Positions 17,393 to 26,428 of a stretch of DNA of 64,000 bases are shown here, in pieces. The stretch is taken from positions 1 through 64,000 of the forward strand of contig NZ_SZQL01000023.1 in the NCBI RefSeq assembly GCF_005233845.1, read 5' to 3'. The position numbers and the translations under genes are program-made. Origin of the DNA: Ilyomonas limi. GTDB taxonomy: Bacteria; Bacteroidota; Bacteroidia; Chitinophagales; Chitinophagaceae. Under the pieces are notes generated by a model. The model was not told the origin of the DNA and did not search any database. It worked only from the letters and a program-made list of their open reading frames with translations. Each line of letters starts with the position of its first letter. Position 1 is the first letter of the stretch.

Positions 17393-18328
17393 TTAATCTT
17401 TCTCTGCTATCCTCAACTTCGCACTGCGGCTGCGGCTGTTCCGTTTCATCTCTTCTGCAGTTGGCACAATAGGCTTGCGGGTGATGATTTTAAAGCCGCT
17501 CTTCTTTTCCACTGTTTCAAACGGATTTTCATCTATTATTTCTTCAAAACTGCCCCGGCGAAAAAAGTTTTTTACCAGCCGGTCTTCAATGGAATGAAAG
17601 GTGATGACTGCTATGCGCCCGCCGGATTGTAACACCTGTGCAGACTGTTGCAGCAAATCTTTCAAAGCACCCATTTCATCATTTACTTCTATGCGCAGAG
17701 CCTGAAACACTTGCGCGAAGTATTTGTTGGGAGCACCTTTTACCACCGGCGACAGCATGGCCATCAAAGCGTTGGTTGTTTTAAAAGAACTGATTGTTCT
17801 GTTTTGAACAATGTGTCTGGCTAATGTTTTGGCGTTTGTTACTTCGCCCCATTGCTCAAACAGTTTATGTAATTGCTGCTCACTGTATGTTTGCAGTATA
17901 TTCATTGCTGTTCCTTCCTGCCGCGCATCCATCCGCATGTCCAATGGTCCTTCAAACCTCGTAGAAAAACCGCGCGTAGCTTCGTTGAACTGATGACTGC
18001 TTACTCCCAAATCTGCCAGTAAACCGTTTATCTTTTCTATTTTGTACAAGCGCAAAAAACGCTGCAGGTGACGAAAATTCTGCGGTACAAAAATCACGCG
18101 TTCATCCTGCGGCACATTGCGCTGAGCATCTGCATCCTGGTCAAAGGCAATCAGCTTTCCCTTACTGCTTAATTTTCCCAGGATGCCCCTGCTATGACCG
18201 CCCCCACCAAACGTTGCATCAACATAAATTCCATCCGGTACTATACTCAATCCTTCCAATGCCTCGTGATACAAAACCGGAATGTGATAGTCATTACCGG
18301 CTGGTTGATTATGAGTTGCTTCCTTCAT
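17393..18328 (-). CDS. rsmH: 16S rRNA (cytosine(1402)-N(4))-methyltransferase RsmH
   Basis: RsmH (MraW) methylates C1402 of 16S rRNA using S-adenosylmethionine. The start HIPVLYHEALEGL and the SAM-binding YVDATFGGGGHSRGIL (35-50) are diagnostic, as are LLADLGVSSHQFNEATRGFSTRFEGPLDMRMD and AVITFHSIEDRLVKNFF. The length of 311 is normal. Its start codon touches the mraZ stop (one-base overlap at 18328), the usual mraZ-rsmH arrangement. Confidence 0.97.
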   Translation of the reverse strand: MKEATHNQPAGNDYHIPVLYHEALEGLSIVPDGIYVDATFGGGGHSRGILGKLSSKGKLIAFDQDADAQRNVPQDERVIFVPQNFRHLQRFLRLYKIEKINGLLADLGVSSHQFNEATRGFSTRFEGPLDMRMDARQEGTAMNILQTYSEQQLHKLFEQWGEVTNAKTLARHIVQNRTISSFKTTNALMAMLSPVVKGAPNKYFAQVFQALRIEVNDEMGALKDLLQQSAQVLQSGGRIAVITFHSIEDRLVKNFFRRGSFEEIIDENPFETVEKKSGFKIITRKPIVPTAEEMKRNSRSRSAKLRIAEKD

Positions 18329-18783
18329 CAGATTGTTACATTATAATCAACCATTACATTCTTTGCGGTAAAGCTGAAACTTTCGCTATACGATTCGATG
18401 AGCTGTTTATATCTTGTGGTATCCCACACTTCTAATTTGTTTACTGCCGATGCCAGCGTAATATCTTTTTGCAAGCCTGCATATTCTTTTAAAGTCGGGG
18501 GTATCAGCAAGCGACCAGCACTATCCAATTCTACTTCGCTGGCGCTACCCAAAAAGAACCGGCGAAATTCCCTTACTTTGGGGTCGAAATCGTTTAACTG
18601 ACTCAACTTATCGTATATGGGTTTCCAGCTTGATGACGGGTATAACCAAAGGCATTTTTCGGTGCCGCGGCATACCACAAATGTGCTTTCTCCTTCGGGT
18701 AATTGTTTTTTAAAACCGCCCGGCAGCAGAAAACGACCTTTGGGGTCAAGCGTGGATTCATATTCGCCAAGAAAGCCTGTCAT
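18328..18783 (-). CDS. mraZ: Transcriptional regulator MraZ
   Basis: MraZ is the DNA-binding repressor that opens most dcw clusters. It has two AbrB-like halves with the motifs STLDPKGRFLLPG (about 10-22) and VELDSAGRLLIPP (about 87-99). The length of 151 is normal. It is the first gene of the leftward cluster. Direct GTGG/GTGT elements upstream on the minus strand (18795-18835) may be its own operator: families with known sites use spaced TGGG repeats, and one clear GTGGGA is present here. Confidence 0.95.
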   Translation of the reverse strand: MTGFLGEYESTLDPKGRFLLPGGFKKQLPEGESTFVVCRGTEKCLWLYPSSSWKPIYDKLSQLNDFDPKVREFRRFFLGSASEVELDSAGRLLIPPTLKEYAGLQKDITLASAVNKLEVWDTTRYKQLIESYSESFSFTAKNVMVDYNVTI

Positions 18784-18794
18784 CCGGTTTTGAA

Positions 18795-18850
18795 TTATTA
18801 TTTACTGACACAAAATAACACTTTTTCCCACTTTTAGTTCCAAAATCAGG
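18795..18850 (-). promoter_or_regulatory. Candidate dcw promoter and MraZ box region
   Basis: On the minus strand this reads TTTTGG, then GTGGGAAAAAGTGTTATTTTGTGTC. TTATTTTG differs by one base from the TAnnTTTG -7 box, and GTGGGA and GTGTTA lie ten bases apart, like the spaced repeats bound by MraZ in other bacteria. No exact -33 element at the usual distance is seen. This is an inference from pattern only. Confidence 0.35.
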
Positions 18851-18975
18851 CGGTTGATTTTATCCACCTTATCAAAAACGGCTGAAAGGCTTACGGGCAT
18901 TGGCATTGGCGAAAAAATGCCCCAAAAGTGATGTGAATAGGTGTGCTTTTATTGTGGATAAATTGTGCACGATCA

Positions 18976-20196
18976 ATGATGTTGCCCCAGGAAATATTGA
19001 TTAAAGAATACACTTATCATCTGCCAGAAGAAAGAATTGCCATTCATCCATTGCCGGAAAGGGATAGGAGCAAGCTGTTGGTGTATAAAAGTGGTAAAAT
19101 AGATGAACACACTTATGCACAACTTGCCGATTGCCTGCCTGCAGATAGCTTGCTGGTATTTAATAATACAAAGGTGATGGCGGTAAGATTACACTTTACC
19201 AAACACACCGGCAGCACCATAGAACTATTTTGTTTGGAACCAGCAGATGATTATCCTGATATAACAACAGCGATGTTGCAAAAAGGAAAAGTGCTATGGA
19301 AATGTTTGGTGGGTGGCGCTAAAAAGTGGAAAGAAGAAAGACTGAGTTGCAGTAAAGAAAATATGATATTAACTGCAAAAAAAGTAAAACAGGAAAAGGA
19401 TTATTTTATCATTGAATTTGAGTGGAATGATACTACACTCAGCTTTGCCGATGTATTGCAACTATTGGGAACGATTCCTTTGCCCCCTTATTTAAACAGG
19501 GTAGCAGAGCAGGAAGATGAAGAACGGTATCAAACCATTTATGCAAAGTATAATGGTTCGGTAGCAGCACCAACAGCAGGCTTACATTTCACCGAAAACT
19601 TATTTGAAAAATTACAGGCAAGGGGTATTCAAAAAGATTTTGTTACGCTACACGTGGGCGCGGGTACTTTCAAACCTGTAAAAACAGAAAGCATTGCGGA
19701 GCACGATATGCATGCCGAGTTTATTGAAGTAAGTACCGCTTTTATTGAGCACCTTATTCAATATCTCCCAAAAACAATTGTTGCAGTGGGTACTACTTCG
19801 TTGCGTACTATAGAAAGTTTGTATTGGATGGGCGTGAAGGTGATTGGTAATGAAAATATTTTAGCGGAAAATATTAGTGTAATGCAATGGGAGGCTTATC
19901 ATCTGCCACAAGATATTACTCCCGCAGATGCCTTGCAATCTTTATTGAACTGGATGAAAAAAATGCAAATAGAAAAGCTAATCACTAAAACTAAAATTTT
20001 AATTGCGCCCGGCTATCAACTGCGCATTGCAAAAGCATTAATTACCAATTTTCATCAACCGCAAAGCACGTTGTTGTTGTTGATTGCAGCTATTGTAGGC
20101 GATGATTGGAAAAGAATTTATGCATATGCTTTAGCAAATGATTTTCGTTTTTTGAGTTATGGGGATGGAAGTTTATTGTGGAAGCGGGAGGAGTAA
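18976..20196 (+). CDS. queA: S-adenosylmethionine:tRNA ribosyltransferase-isomerase QueA
   Basis: QueA builds epoxyqueuosine at the wobble base of tRNAs with GUN anticodons from preQ1 and S-adenosylmethionine. The start LPEERIAIHPLPERDRSKLLV, VFNNTKVMAVRL, and the C-terminal APGYQLRIAKALITNFHQPQSTLLLL with the preceding VGTTSLRTIESL are characteristic; AAPTAGLHFTENL is the family signature. I chose ATG 18976 (MMLPQEILIKEY); the longest frame starts at a poor upstream codon. The gene is divergent from mraZ; the segment between them also holds the dcw promoter. Confidence 0.95.
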   Translation: MMLPQEILIKEYTYHLPEERIAIHPLPERDRSKLLVYKSGKIDEHTYAQLADCLPADSLLVFNNTKVMAVRLHFTKHTGSTIELFCLEPADDYPDITTAMLQKGKVLWKCLVGGAKKWKEERLSCSKENMILTAKKVKQEKDYFIIEFEWNDTTLSFADVLQLLGTIPLPPYLNRVAEQEDEERYQTIYAKYNGSVAAPTAGLHFTENLFEKLQARGIQKDFVTLHVGAGTFKPVKTESIAEHDMHAEFIEVSTAFIEHLIQYLPKTIVAVGTTSLRTIESLYWMGVKVIGNENILAENISVMQWEAYHLPQDITPADALQSLLNWMKKMQIEKLITKTKILIAPGYQLRIAKALITNFHQPQSTLLLLIAAIVGDDWKRIYAYALANDFRFLSYGDGSLLWKREE

Positions 20197-20232
20197 TTAC
20201 ATTCAACAAAGTAATTTTTAAAGTGATATACC

Positions 20233-20304
20233 CCTCATTCTGTAATTGCACCTAATGCATACTTGCATTACTTTGGTCTAAGCGGCAACATTTACAGAAT
20301 GAGG
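20233..20304. repeat. Nested hairpin between queA and the M16 protease gene
   Basis: Outer arms 20233-20245 and 20292-20304 are perfect 13-base inverted repeats (CCTCATTCTGTAA). Within the 46-base loop is a second perfect stem TAATGCA (20253-20259) with TGCATTA (20264-20270). The genes on both sides point toward it, so it may act as a bidirectional terminator, but it lacks T-runs and its two-level stem also fits a structured RNA or a small mobile element. Confidence 0.65.
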
Positions 20305-20341
20305 CGATAATTTTGCAATCTGTGTATAAATAATAATACAA

Positions 20342-21580
20342 CTACCGCTTACTATAGTACCGCAATGTATTGCTATTGTTCACATCAAATATTTGCCGGC
20401 TGTATTGTTGAATTTCTGCTGCCGTAATTGCCTGGTATTTACTTAATTCTTCATTCATCAGATCCGCATTGCCGAGCAGTTCATAATACGCCAAACTATT
20501 GGCACGACTCATAATCGTCATGTCTTCAAAGGCAATCATGCTTTCGGTTTTATTCTTTACTTTTTGCAGTTCTGTTTCGGTTACGAGTGTATCTTTTATT
20601 TTTTCCAGTTCTTCGTCAATCGCCTGTTCTGCTTCTTCCATCGTTCTGCCTTTTACCAGCTTGCCTTCTATTGCCAGCAAGCCTTTATCGGTGCTGCCAA
20701 AATGATAGCAATCAATATTGCTAAACAATTGCTGCTCTTTTACCAATGATTGATACAAGCGCGAAGAACCACCACCGCCTAAAATCTCGGTTATCATTTC
20801 GGTTACATAATAACCTTTCTCCAATCGACTGTCCATGTGCCACGTTTTATACAAGGCATCCAGTGGTACATCGGCATACACCTCTAAATAACGTGGAGCG
20901 GTTTGCTTTGGTTCTTCGGGTAAATAGCGGGTATATTTGGTGCCCGCATCAATAGGTCCAAACCATTTTTCAGCCAGGCGTTTTACTTCATCTGTTGTTA
21001 CTTTTCCGGCTACTACCAGCACTGCATTGGCAGGTGTATAATGTTTAAAGAAAAAACTTTTTACGTCTTCCAGCTTTGCTTTTTCTATGTGCTCCAGGTT
21101 TTTGCCGATCGTCATCCATTGATAAGGATGAACTCTATATGCCAGCTCGCGCATTTTGTGCCACGCATCCCCGTAAGGTTTATTAATATAATGCTCTTTA
21201 AATTCTTCGCACACCACTTTGCGCTGCACATCCAAACTCCTTTTCGAAAAAGCAAGACTCAACATCCGGTCGCTTTCCAGCCAAAAGGCCGTTTCTATGT
21301 TTTCTGCAGGCAACTGGCAGTAATAATTCGTAAGATCGTTGGTAGTATAAGCATTGTTTTCGCCGCCGGCTTTTTGCAACGGTTCGTCATAATCTTTTAT
21401 ATGGATGCTGCCGCCAAACATCAGGTGCTCAAAAAGGTGTGCAAAACCTGTTTTGTTGGGGTCTTCATCTCTTGCGCCTACATCGTACATTACATTTACC
21501 ACTGCCATGGGAGTAGAATGATCTTCATGCACCAAAACTCTTAATCCATTATCTAAAACAAATCGGTTGAATGCTATCAT
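20342..21580 (-). CDS. M16-family zinc peptidase
   Basis: The inverted zinc motif H48-L-F-E51-H52 (GFAHLFEHLMFGG) is complete, and the downstream acidic region that gives the third ligand (VVCEEFKEHY) is present. At 412 residues it corresponds to a single-chain processing-peptidase-like M16B protein. No signal peptide is visible at the N-terminus (MIAFNRFVLDNGLRVLVHEDHSTP), so it may be cytoplasmic, or the partner chain may carry the export signal. No second M16 chain is adjacent. A TAnnTTTG box ends only seven bases before the ATG, suggesting a leaderless mRNA. Confidence 0.9.
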   Translation of the reverse strand: MIAFNRFVLDNGLRVLVHEDHSTPMAVVNVMYDVGARDEDPNKTGFAHLFEHLMFGGSIHIKDYDEPLQKAGGENNAYTTNDLTNYYCQLPAENIETAFWLESDRMLSLAFSKRSLDVQRKVVCEEFKEHYINKPYGDAWHKMRELAYRVHPYQWMTIGKNLEHIEKAKLEDVKSFFFKHYTPANAVLVVAGKVTTDEVKRLAEKWFGPIDAGTKYTRYLPEEPKQTAPRYLEVYADVPLDALYKTWHMDSRLEKGYYVTEMITEILGGGGSSRLYQSLVKEQQLFSNIDCYHFGSTDKGLLAIEGKLVKGRTMEEAEQAIDEELEKIKDTLVTETELQKVKNKTESMIAFEDMTIMSRANSLAYYELLGNADLMNEELSKYQAITAAEIQQYSRQIFDVNNSNTLRYYSKR

Positions 21581-21587
21581 AAGGCGG

Positions 21588-21595
21588 CAAAAATA
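21588..21595 (-). promoter_or_regulatory. Candidate -7 box for the M16 peptidase gene (leaderless)
   Basis: The minus strand reads TATTTTTG, an exact match to TAnnTTTG. Seven bases separate it from the ATG at 21580, so transcription would begin at or next to the start codon. No -33 TTG at the usual distance is obvious. Confidence 0.4.
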
Positions 21596-21864
21596 TTATA
21601 AATAGTGCTTTGTTGGGTGGTGAATTGTGAATGGCGAGTGTAGGGAGATGACAGATGGAGGTTGCCGGATAACAGCCTCTTATTGCTCTGGCGCTTTCTT
21701 CTTATGCCTGTATCTTGTTCCTTTCTCCTTGCTTTTTGTACCTTGCGCCTCATTACTTACAGCTTGCGGCTAAAAGCTTACAACATCTTACTTAAAGCCC
21801 ACTGCTTTCTTTGTCATTGCAGCGTAACAATTTCAGGCGCAATTATTAAACAAATGTTTTTTAG
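21596..21864. other. Spacer with no gene, partly built of degenerate repeats
   Basis: About 270 bases. Near 21616-21640 it contains GGTGAATTGTGAATGG, a degenerate string found in similar form (reverse sense) at 26641-26662 and 30880-30915. Near 21740-21800 are degenerate CTTACAGCTTGCGGCTAAAAGC-like units. I see no coding region or RNA gene. Confidence 0.4.
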
Positions 21865-21872
21865 TAATTTTG
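21865..21872 (+). promoter_or_regulatory. Candidate -7 box for the Nfu-type gene
   Basis: TAATTTTG matches TAnnTTTG exactly and lies 80 bases upstream of the chosen start codon at 21952. The leader would be about 70 bases. No -33 element is clear. Confidence 0.4.
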
Positions 21873-21951
21873 TAGCTGCAATGTATTCTTGTAATACGGC
21901 AGGAATGTAGTAATATTGGAATACCAAAAGCATAAATTTAAACTTAGTTGT

Positions 21952-22551
21952 ATGATAAAAACAGGCAATCCCGTTATCAGTATCTATACTGAAATGACAC
22001 CTAACCCGGAGACGATGAAGTTTGTTGCCAACAAGCTTTTATATCCTGGCAAGAGCATAGATTTTCAGGATGAGATGAGTGCAGCACCTTCGCCGCTGGC
22101 TAAAGAATTATTTAGCTTTCCGTTTATAAAAAGCGTGTTTATTGCTTCTAATTTTGTTACGCTTACCAAAACATCCGACACCGAAGACTGGCAGGATGTA
22201 ATTCCATCTATCAAACAGTTTTTGAAGGACTATTTGGAGAATGGCGGTGTGATAATAAATGAAGAGGAAGTATCCAAAATAAAGCAGGAAGCAAGCAATA
22301 CCGTTGCTGCAGATGACGATGATGTGGTAAAACGCATTAAAGAACTGCTGGATAATTACGTAAAGCCTGCTGTGGAAATGGATGGTGGCGCTATACAATT
22401 TAAAAGCTATAATGATGGGGTGGTAAACCTGATGCTGCAAGGTAGCTGCAGCGGTTGCCCCAGCAGTATGATAACACTGAAAGCCGGTATAGAAGGCATG
22501 ATGAAGCGCATGATACCTGAGGTAAAAGAAGTAGTTGCCGAAGCTGAATAA
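21952..22551 (+). CDS. NifU/Nfu-type iron-sulfur cluster carrier
   Basis: The protein has an Nfu N-terminal domain (about 10-95, ISIYTEMTPNPETMKFVANKLL...PFIKSVFIASNFVTLTKT) and a C-terminal NifU domain with the cluster-binding C166-S-G-C169 (VEMDGGAIQFKSYNDGVVNLMLQGSCSGCPSS). It is expected to carry a [4Fe-4S] cluster to target enzymes in the cytoplasm. The order of domains matches mitochondrial NFU1 and alpha-proteobacterial NfuA more than the nitrogen-fixation NifU. I chose ATG 21952 (MIKTGNPVISIY); the longer frame opens with TTG. A terminator follows directly. Confidence 0.9.
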   Translation: MIKTGNPVISIYTEMTPNPETMKFVANKLLYPGKSIDFQDEMSAAPSPLAKELFSFPFIKSVFIASNFVTLTKTSDTEDWQDVIPSIKQFLKDYLENGGVIINEEEVSKIKQEASNTVAADDDDVVKRIKELLDNYVKPAVEMDGGAIQFKSYNDGVVNLMLQGSCSGCPSSMITLKAGIEGMMKRMIPEVKEVVAEAE

Positions 22552-22572
22552 TAGTTTTGTGTGCGAATAATT

Positions 22573-22600
22573 GAGAACCCTGCCTGCGGCGGGGTTTTTC
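22573..22600 (+). terminator. Intrinsic terminator after the Nfu-type gene
   Basis: AACCCTGCC (22576-22584) pairs with GGCGGGGTT (22588-22596) around a three-base loop, with one G-T wobble, and is followed by a T-run on the plus strand. It is 25 bases past the stop codon. Confidence 0.9.
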
Positions 22601-22862
22601 AATTTTATGTGCGTGGCAGGAGTACAACTCTCCCTTATTTTCACTTTTCTTGTTCACTCTACTTCCCGTATGTTTCTTATTTGTTCCTTGTATTCCTGGT
22701 GCCTCAATTTTGTACCTTTTCTTCTTTTTGCTTGTACGTTTATTTCTTTTTTAGTCGTACGCGCTGCTTTTTATCCTTTAAATTTTGCATCTTTTTCCAT
22801 TACTTTCCTTATTTCGAAACCATAATTTCCCGATTTATAAAGCTGACGCTGTTGCACCAAAC
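22601..22862. other. Spacer before the siderophore receptor gene
   Basis: Pyrimidine-rich DNA of about 260 bases (many TTCTT, CCTT runs on the plus strand). I see no gene, no Fur-box-like 19-base palindrome and no RNA structure beyond the terminator at its left edge. The only signal is the TACTTTTG box at its right end. Confidence 0.4.
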
Positions 22863-22870
22863 TACTTTTG
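22863..22870 (+). promoter_or_regulatory. Candidate -7 box for the siderophore receptor gene (leaderless)
   Basis: TACTTTTG matches TAnnTTTG exactly and ends six bases before ATG 22877. Transcription from it would start at or very near the start codon. A nearby TTG at 22850-22852 is too close to serve as a normal -33 element. Confidence 0.4.
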
Positions 22871-22876
22871 TGTGCT

Positions 22877-25270
22877 ATGATAAACACAAGTAAAGAAGCT
22901 ACTGCAACAAGGATCATATTCAATAGAATGATATGTGTGTTGTTGGCAACGGGGATAGCTGTTGCAGGAATGGCACAGAATAAGAATGGAGTCATAAAAG
23001 GTGTTATCAAACTATCAGGTGGTGAGCCGGCTGCTTATGTGCATGTACAATTGCAGGGCACACAACGCGGAGCCACTACAACAGAAAGTGGCAGCTTCAT
23101 TATCCGCAATGTGGTGCCGGCTACTTACCAGGTAGAAGTATCGCTGAGCGGCTATCAGTCTGTTTCGCAGCCGGTTACAGTAAGCGAAGCTGCTACGGCA
23201 ACAGTCAATATTGAGCTGTCTCTATCGGAACAGCAATTGGAAGAAGTAGTTGTACGTACCGGGCGCACTGGCTACAAAGTGAGTCAGCTTTCTCCCTCTT
23301 TACGCCTCAACGAGTCGCTGCTGCAAACGCCGCAAAATATACAGGTAGTTACCAGCCAGGTGCTGAGGGATCAGCAGGTTTTTGACATGCTGGAAGGCGT
23401 AACCCGCAATGTAAGTGGCGTAACGCGCGTAGAGCATTGGGACAATTATGCCCGTATTAATATGCGCGGCTCTGCTATTCCCTCATTTCGCAACGGCATG
23501 AACATCAGTATGCCGTGGGGACCACTTACAGAAGATATGAGTTTTGTGGACAGAATTGAATTTGTAAAAGGTCCTGCCGGTTTTATGATGGCTAATGGAG
23601 AGCCTGGCGGTTTTTATAATGTAGTTACTAAAAAGCCGACAGGTATTAATAAACGGGAAATCAACTTTACTTACGGCAGCTACAATACCTATCGCGCTAC
23701 TGCCGACCTGGATGGCAAGTTTACAAAGAATGACAAACTACTGTACCGCTTAAATATAATGACCGAGCATAAAGGTTCGCACCGCTTGTTTGAGTATAAT
23801 AACCGCTATACGATAGCGCCGGTTGTTACCTACAATATAGATAAAAAAACATCGCTGACTGCCGAATATGTTTACCAGTTTTCGCGTATGTCTGCTATCG
23901 GTTCTGCCTATGCTTTTTCTGCCAATAAGTATGGCGAATTGCCAAAAAATGCAACTACTGCAGAGCCTAATTTGCCTCCAACTAACATTAATGACCACAG
24001 TGCTACGCTTACTTTCAACCGCCAACTAGGCAGCAATTGGCAGTTTACCACCCAACTGGCTTATCTCCGCTTCAAACAGGTGGGCAGCAGCCTGTGGTAC
24101 GATAGTGTAAAAGCTAATGGCGACCTTTACCGGAATACCAGTATCTGGGATGCTATAGGTAGAAATCAGATTGCGCAGGTATATGTAAACGGGCAAGTAA
24201 CTACCGGAAATATTACTCACAAAATATTGGCAGGTGTAGATGCCGGTAAAAAGAATTACTGGGCAGACTGGAGTCAATCTGCACCACTGCAAGGTCCGGA
24301 AGTATTTAATATTTATCATCCGGTGTATGGTATTCCGGATAATATGATTCCCGTTTTCGATCGTTCAAAAAGTATTAAGGATAGGGCAGAAGCAAGCTAT
24401 GGCATTGTAAACCAGTCGTACACTGGCTATTATGTGCAGGACCAGTTGCAACTACTGAATGATAAATTACGCATCACACTTGCAGGGCGTTATACAACCG
24501 TAACTCAAAACGATTATGGCACAAAGTATAAAGGGAAAAAGCTAACACCCAGAATAGGTGTCAGCTATTCCATTGACAAAGCCACGTCTGTTTATGGTTT
24601 ATACGACCAGGCTTTTGTGCCGCAGGCAGGATATGATAGTTTAAAAATGCGTTCTTTTATTCCTGTTACCGGCAATAATATAGAGGTTGGTTTTAAAAGA
24701 GACTGGCTTGATGGCAGATGGAATACTACACTCGCTGCTTACCAGATAATCAAGAACAATGTAGCTACTGCTGTTAGTGGCAGGCCAAATGCACAAACGC
24801 AGTTGGGACAAACAAAAACACAGGGCGTAGAGTTTGACTTGCGCGGGCAAATAGCAAAGGCCTTAGACATTACACTCAACTATGCCTTCACCGATGCTAA
24901 GATTAGTAAAGATAACGATAAAAGTGTAGTGGGTAATCCGGTAGCTGGCTCTACTAAGCATATAACAAATGGCTGGCTATCTTATCGTATACCACAAGGT
25001 GTATTAAAAGGAGTTGGTATTGGTGCTGGCTACCAGTATCAGGTAAAACGTTCTTCCTGGTTTATATTTGACAATAGTTCGGCTTCTTTGCCTGATTACT
25101 TTAGAATGGATGGCGCGCTTTCGTGGCAGAATGATAAGCTGAGTGTGGCACTGAATGTAAACAATCTGCTTAATGCGTACCTCTATTCTGGCTCGCCGTA
25201 TGCAGGTGCCTATTACTGGCAAACCGAGGCTCCACGTAATTTCCGTATTAGCGTAGAGTATAAATTTTAA
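22877..25270 (+). CDS. TonB-dependent siderophore-type receptor
   Basis: An outer-membrane gated channel for ferric siderophores or similar metal chelates. After a signal segment (ICVLLATGIAVAGMAQ, about 20-33) comes a carboxypeptidase-regulatory-like domain (about 40-115), a plug domain (LNESLLQTPQNIQVVTSQVLRDQQVFDMLEGVTRNVSGV ... VKGPAGFMMANGEPGGFYNVVTKKP) and a 22-strand barrel ending in aromatic-terminated EYKF. The plug segment with QNIQVVT and VKGPAG is typical of the FhuE/FoxA-like siderophore group. I chose ATG 22877; the frame upstream begins with TTG. Three bases separate it from the PepSY gene, so they form an operon for iron uptake. Confidence 0.92.
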   Translation: MINTSKEATATRIIFNRMICVLLATGIAVAGMAQNKNGVIKGVIKLSGGEPAAYVHVQLQGTQRGATTTESGSFIIRNVVPATYQVEVSLSGYQSVSQPVTVSEAATATVNIELSLSEQQLEEVVVRTGRTGYKVSQLSPSLRLNESLLQTPQNIQVVTSQVLRDQQVFDMLEGVTRNVSGVTRVEHWDNYARINMRGSAIPSFRNGMNISMPWGPLTEDMSFVDRIEFVKGPAGFMMANGEPGGFYNVVTKKPTGINKREINFTYGSYNTYRATADLDGKFTKNDKLLYRLNIMTEHKGSHRLFEYNNRYTIAPVVTYNIDKKTSLTAEYVYQFSRMSAIGSAYAFSANKYGELPKNATTAEPNLPPTNINDHSATLTFNRQLGSNWQFTTQLAYLRFKQVGSSLWYDSVKANGDLYRNTSIWDAIGRNQIAQVYVNGQVTTGNITHKILAGVDAGKKNYWADWSQSAPLQGPEVFNIYHPVYGIPDNMIPVFDRSKSIKDRAEASYGIVNQSYTGYYVQDQLQLLNDKLRITLAGRYTTVTQNDYGTKYKGKKLTPRIGVSYSIDKATSVYGLYDQAFVPQAGYDSLKMRSFIPVTGNNIEVGFKRDWLDGRWNTTLAAYQIIKNNVATAVSGRPNAQTQLGQTKTQGVEFDLRGQIAKALDITLNYAFTDAKISKDNDKSVVGNPVAGSTKHITNGWLSYRIPQGVLKGVGIGAGYQYQVKRSSWFIFDNSSASLPDYFRMDGALSWQNDKLSVALNVNNLLNAYLYSGSPYAGAYYWQTEAPRNFRISVEYKF

Positions 25271-25273
25271 AGA

Positions 25274-26428
25274 ATGAGGTTTAAAAAACTGATTGGCAAA
25301 ATACACCTCTGGCTCGGACTCTCATCCGGGCTTTTGGTTGTTTTCTTAGGTATTACAGGTTGTATGCTGGTGTTTGAAAAAGAGATCACCAAACTCACCG
25401 AGCCGCTTACGGTTGCACCACAGCAAAAGCAGTTTTTATTGCCATCTGTATTAAAAGCTGAAGCGGAAAAGCACCTGGATGGCAAAAAGGTATTAACGAT
25501 TGAATATCCCGGTAAAGACAAAAGTGCAATTGCTTATTATTGGGATGCAACAGAATATTTCATCGTATTACTCAATCCTTACACCGGGCAAGTGCTGAAG
25601 GTAAAAAACATGAACCATGACTTTTTCCGTGTTATTACAATGGGGCATTATTACCTGTGGCTACCTCCAGCCATCGGCCAGCCAATTGTGGCTTCGGCAA
25701 CACTCATCTTTGTAGTAATGTTGATATCGGGGATTATTTTGTGGTGGCCGAAAAACAAAGCCGCCCGCAAGCAACGTTTTAAAGTGAAATTAAATGCCCG
25801 TTGGCGCCGTGTTAATTACGATTTACACAATGTATTAGGATTTTATATTACATGGATAATCATTTTTATTGCCATCAGTGGTTTGGTTATGGGTTTCCAA
25901 TGGGTGGCCAAGTCGGTATATTGGGCTACCTCCGGCGGCAAAACGTTGCCAGTACATGCCGATCCGGTTTCTGATACCACAAAAGCGGGTACCATTGCTT
26001 ACAATGCTGCTGATAAAATATGGCAGCAGATGTATGCACAAGTGCCGGATGGGGCTGGTGCCTCTATTTATTTTGCAACTACCAAAACAGCCCCGATTGA
26101 ATTTTTTATCAATTACCGTCCCGGCACTTATTACAAGCTGGATGCTTTCCATTTCGATCAATATACATTAAAGGAATTGCCTGCCACCGGGCCTTATGCA
26201 GGCAGGTACAAAGCTGCTTCTGCTGCCGATAAAATTGCCCGCATGAATTACGATATTCACGTAGGTGCTATTGGTGGGTTGCCTACTAAAATACTGGCTT
26301 TTTTTGCCAGCTTTATTGTTGCGAGTCTTCCTGTTACCGGCTTTCTTATCTGGCGTGGCCGCAAAAAGAAAAAACAAGTTGCACAACCCGCTTTATCAAC
26401 ATCCAGGCGTAAAGCGGTGTTGGTATAA
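25274..26428 (+). CDS. PepSY-associated membrane protein
   Basis: The protein has an N-terminal membrane segment (RFKKLIGKIHLWLGLSSGLLVVFLGITGCMLVF, 1-36), a periplasmic PepSY-like domain, further segments (about 135-160 and 185-210, the latter GFYITWIIIFIAISGLVMGF) and a C-terminal membrane helix (ILAFFASFIVASLPVTGFLIW) followed by a basic tail. Histidines in the helices (HLWLG, HYYLW, LHNVLGF) fit the haem-binding pattern suspected for this family, members of which reduce ferric siderophores. Placement three bases after a siderophore-type receptor supports a role in iron acquisition. Exact chemistry is not known from sequence. Confidence 0.88.
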   Translation: MRFKKLIGKIHLWLGLSSGLLVVFLGITGCMLVFEKEITKLTEPLTVAPQQKQFLLPSVLKAEAEKHLDGKKVLTIEYPGKDKSAIAYYWDATEYFIVLLNPYTGQVLKVKNMNHDFFRVITMGHYYLWLPPAIGQPIVASATLIFVVMLISGIILWWPKNKAARKQRFKVKLNARWRRVNYDLHNVLGFYITWIIIFIAISGLVMGFQWVAKSVYWATSGGKTLPVHADPVSDTTKAGTIAYNAADKIWQQMYAQVPDGAGASIYFATTKTAPIEFFINYRPGTYYKLDAFHFDQYTLKELPATGPYAGRYKAASAADKIARMNYDIHVGAIGGLPTKILAFFASFIVASLPVTGFLIWRGRKKKKQVAQPALSTSRRKAVLV

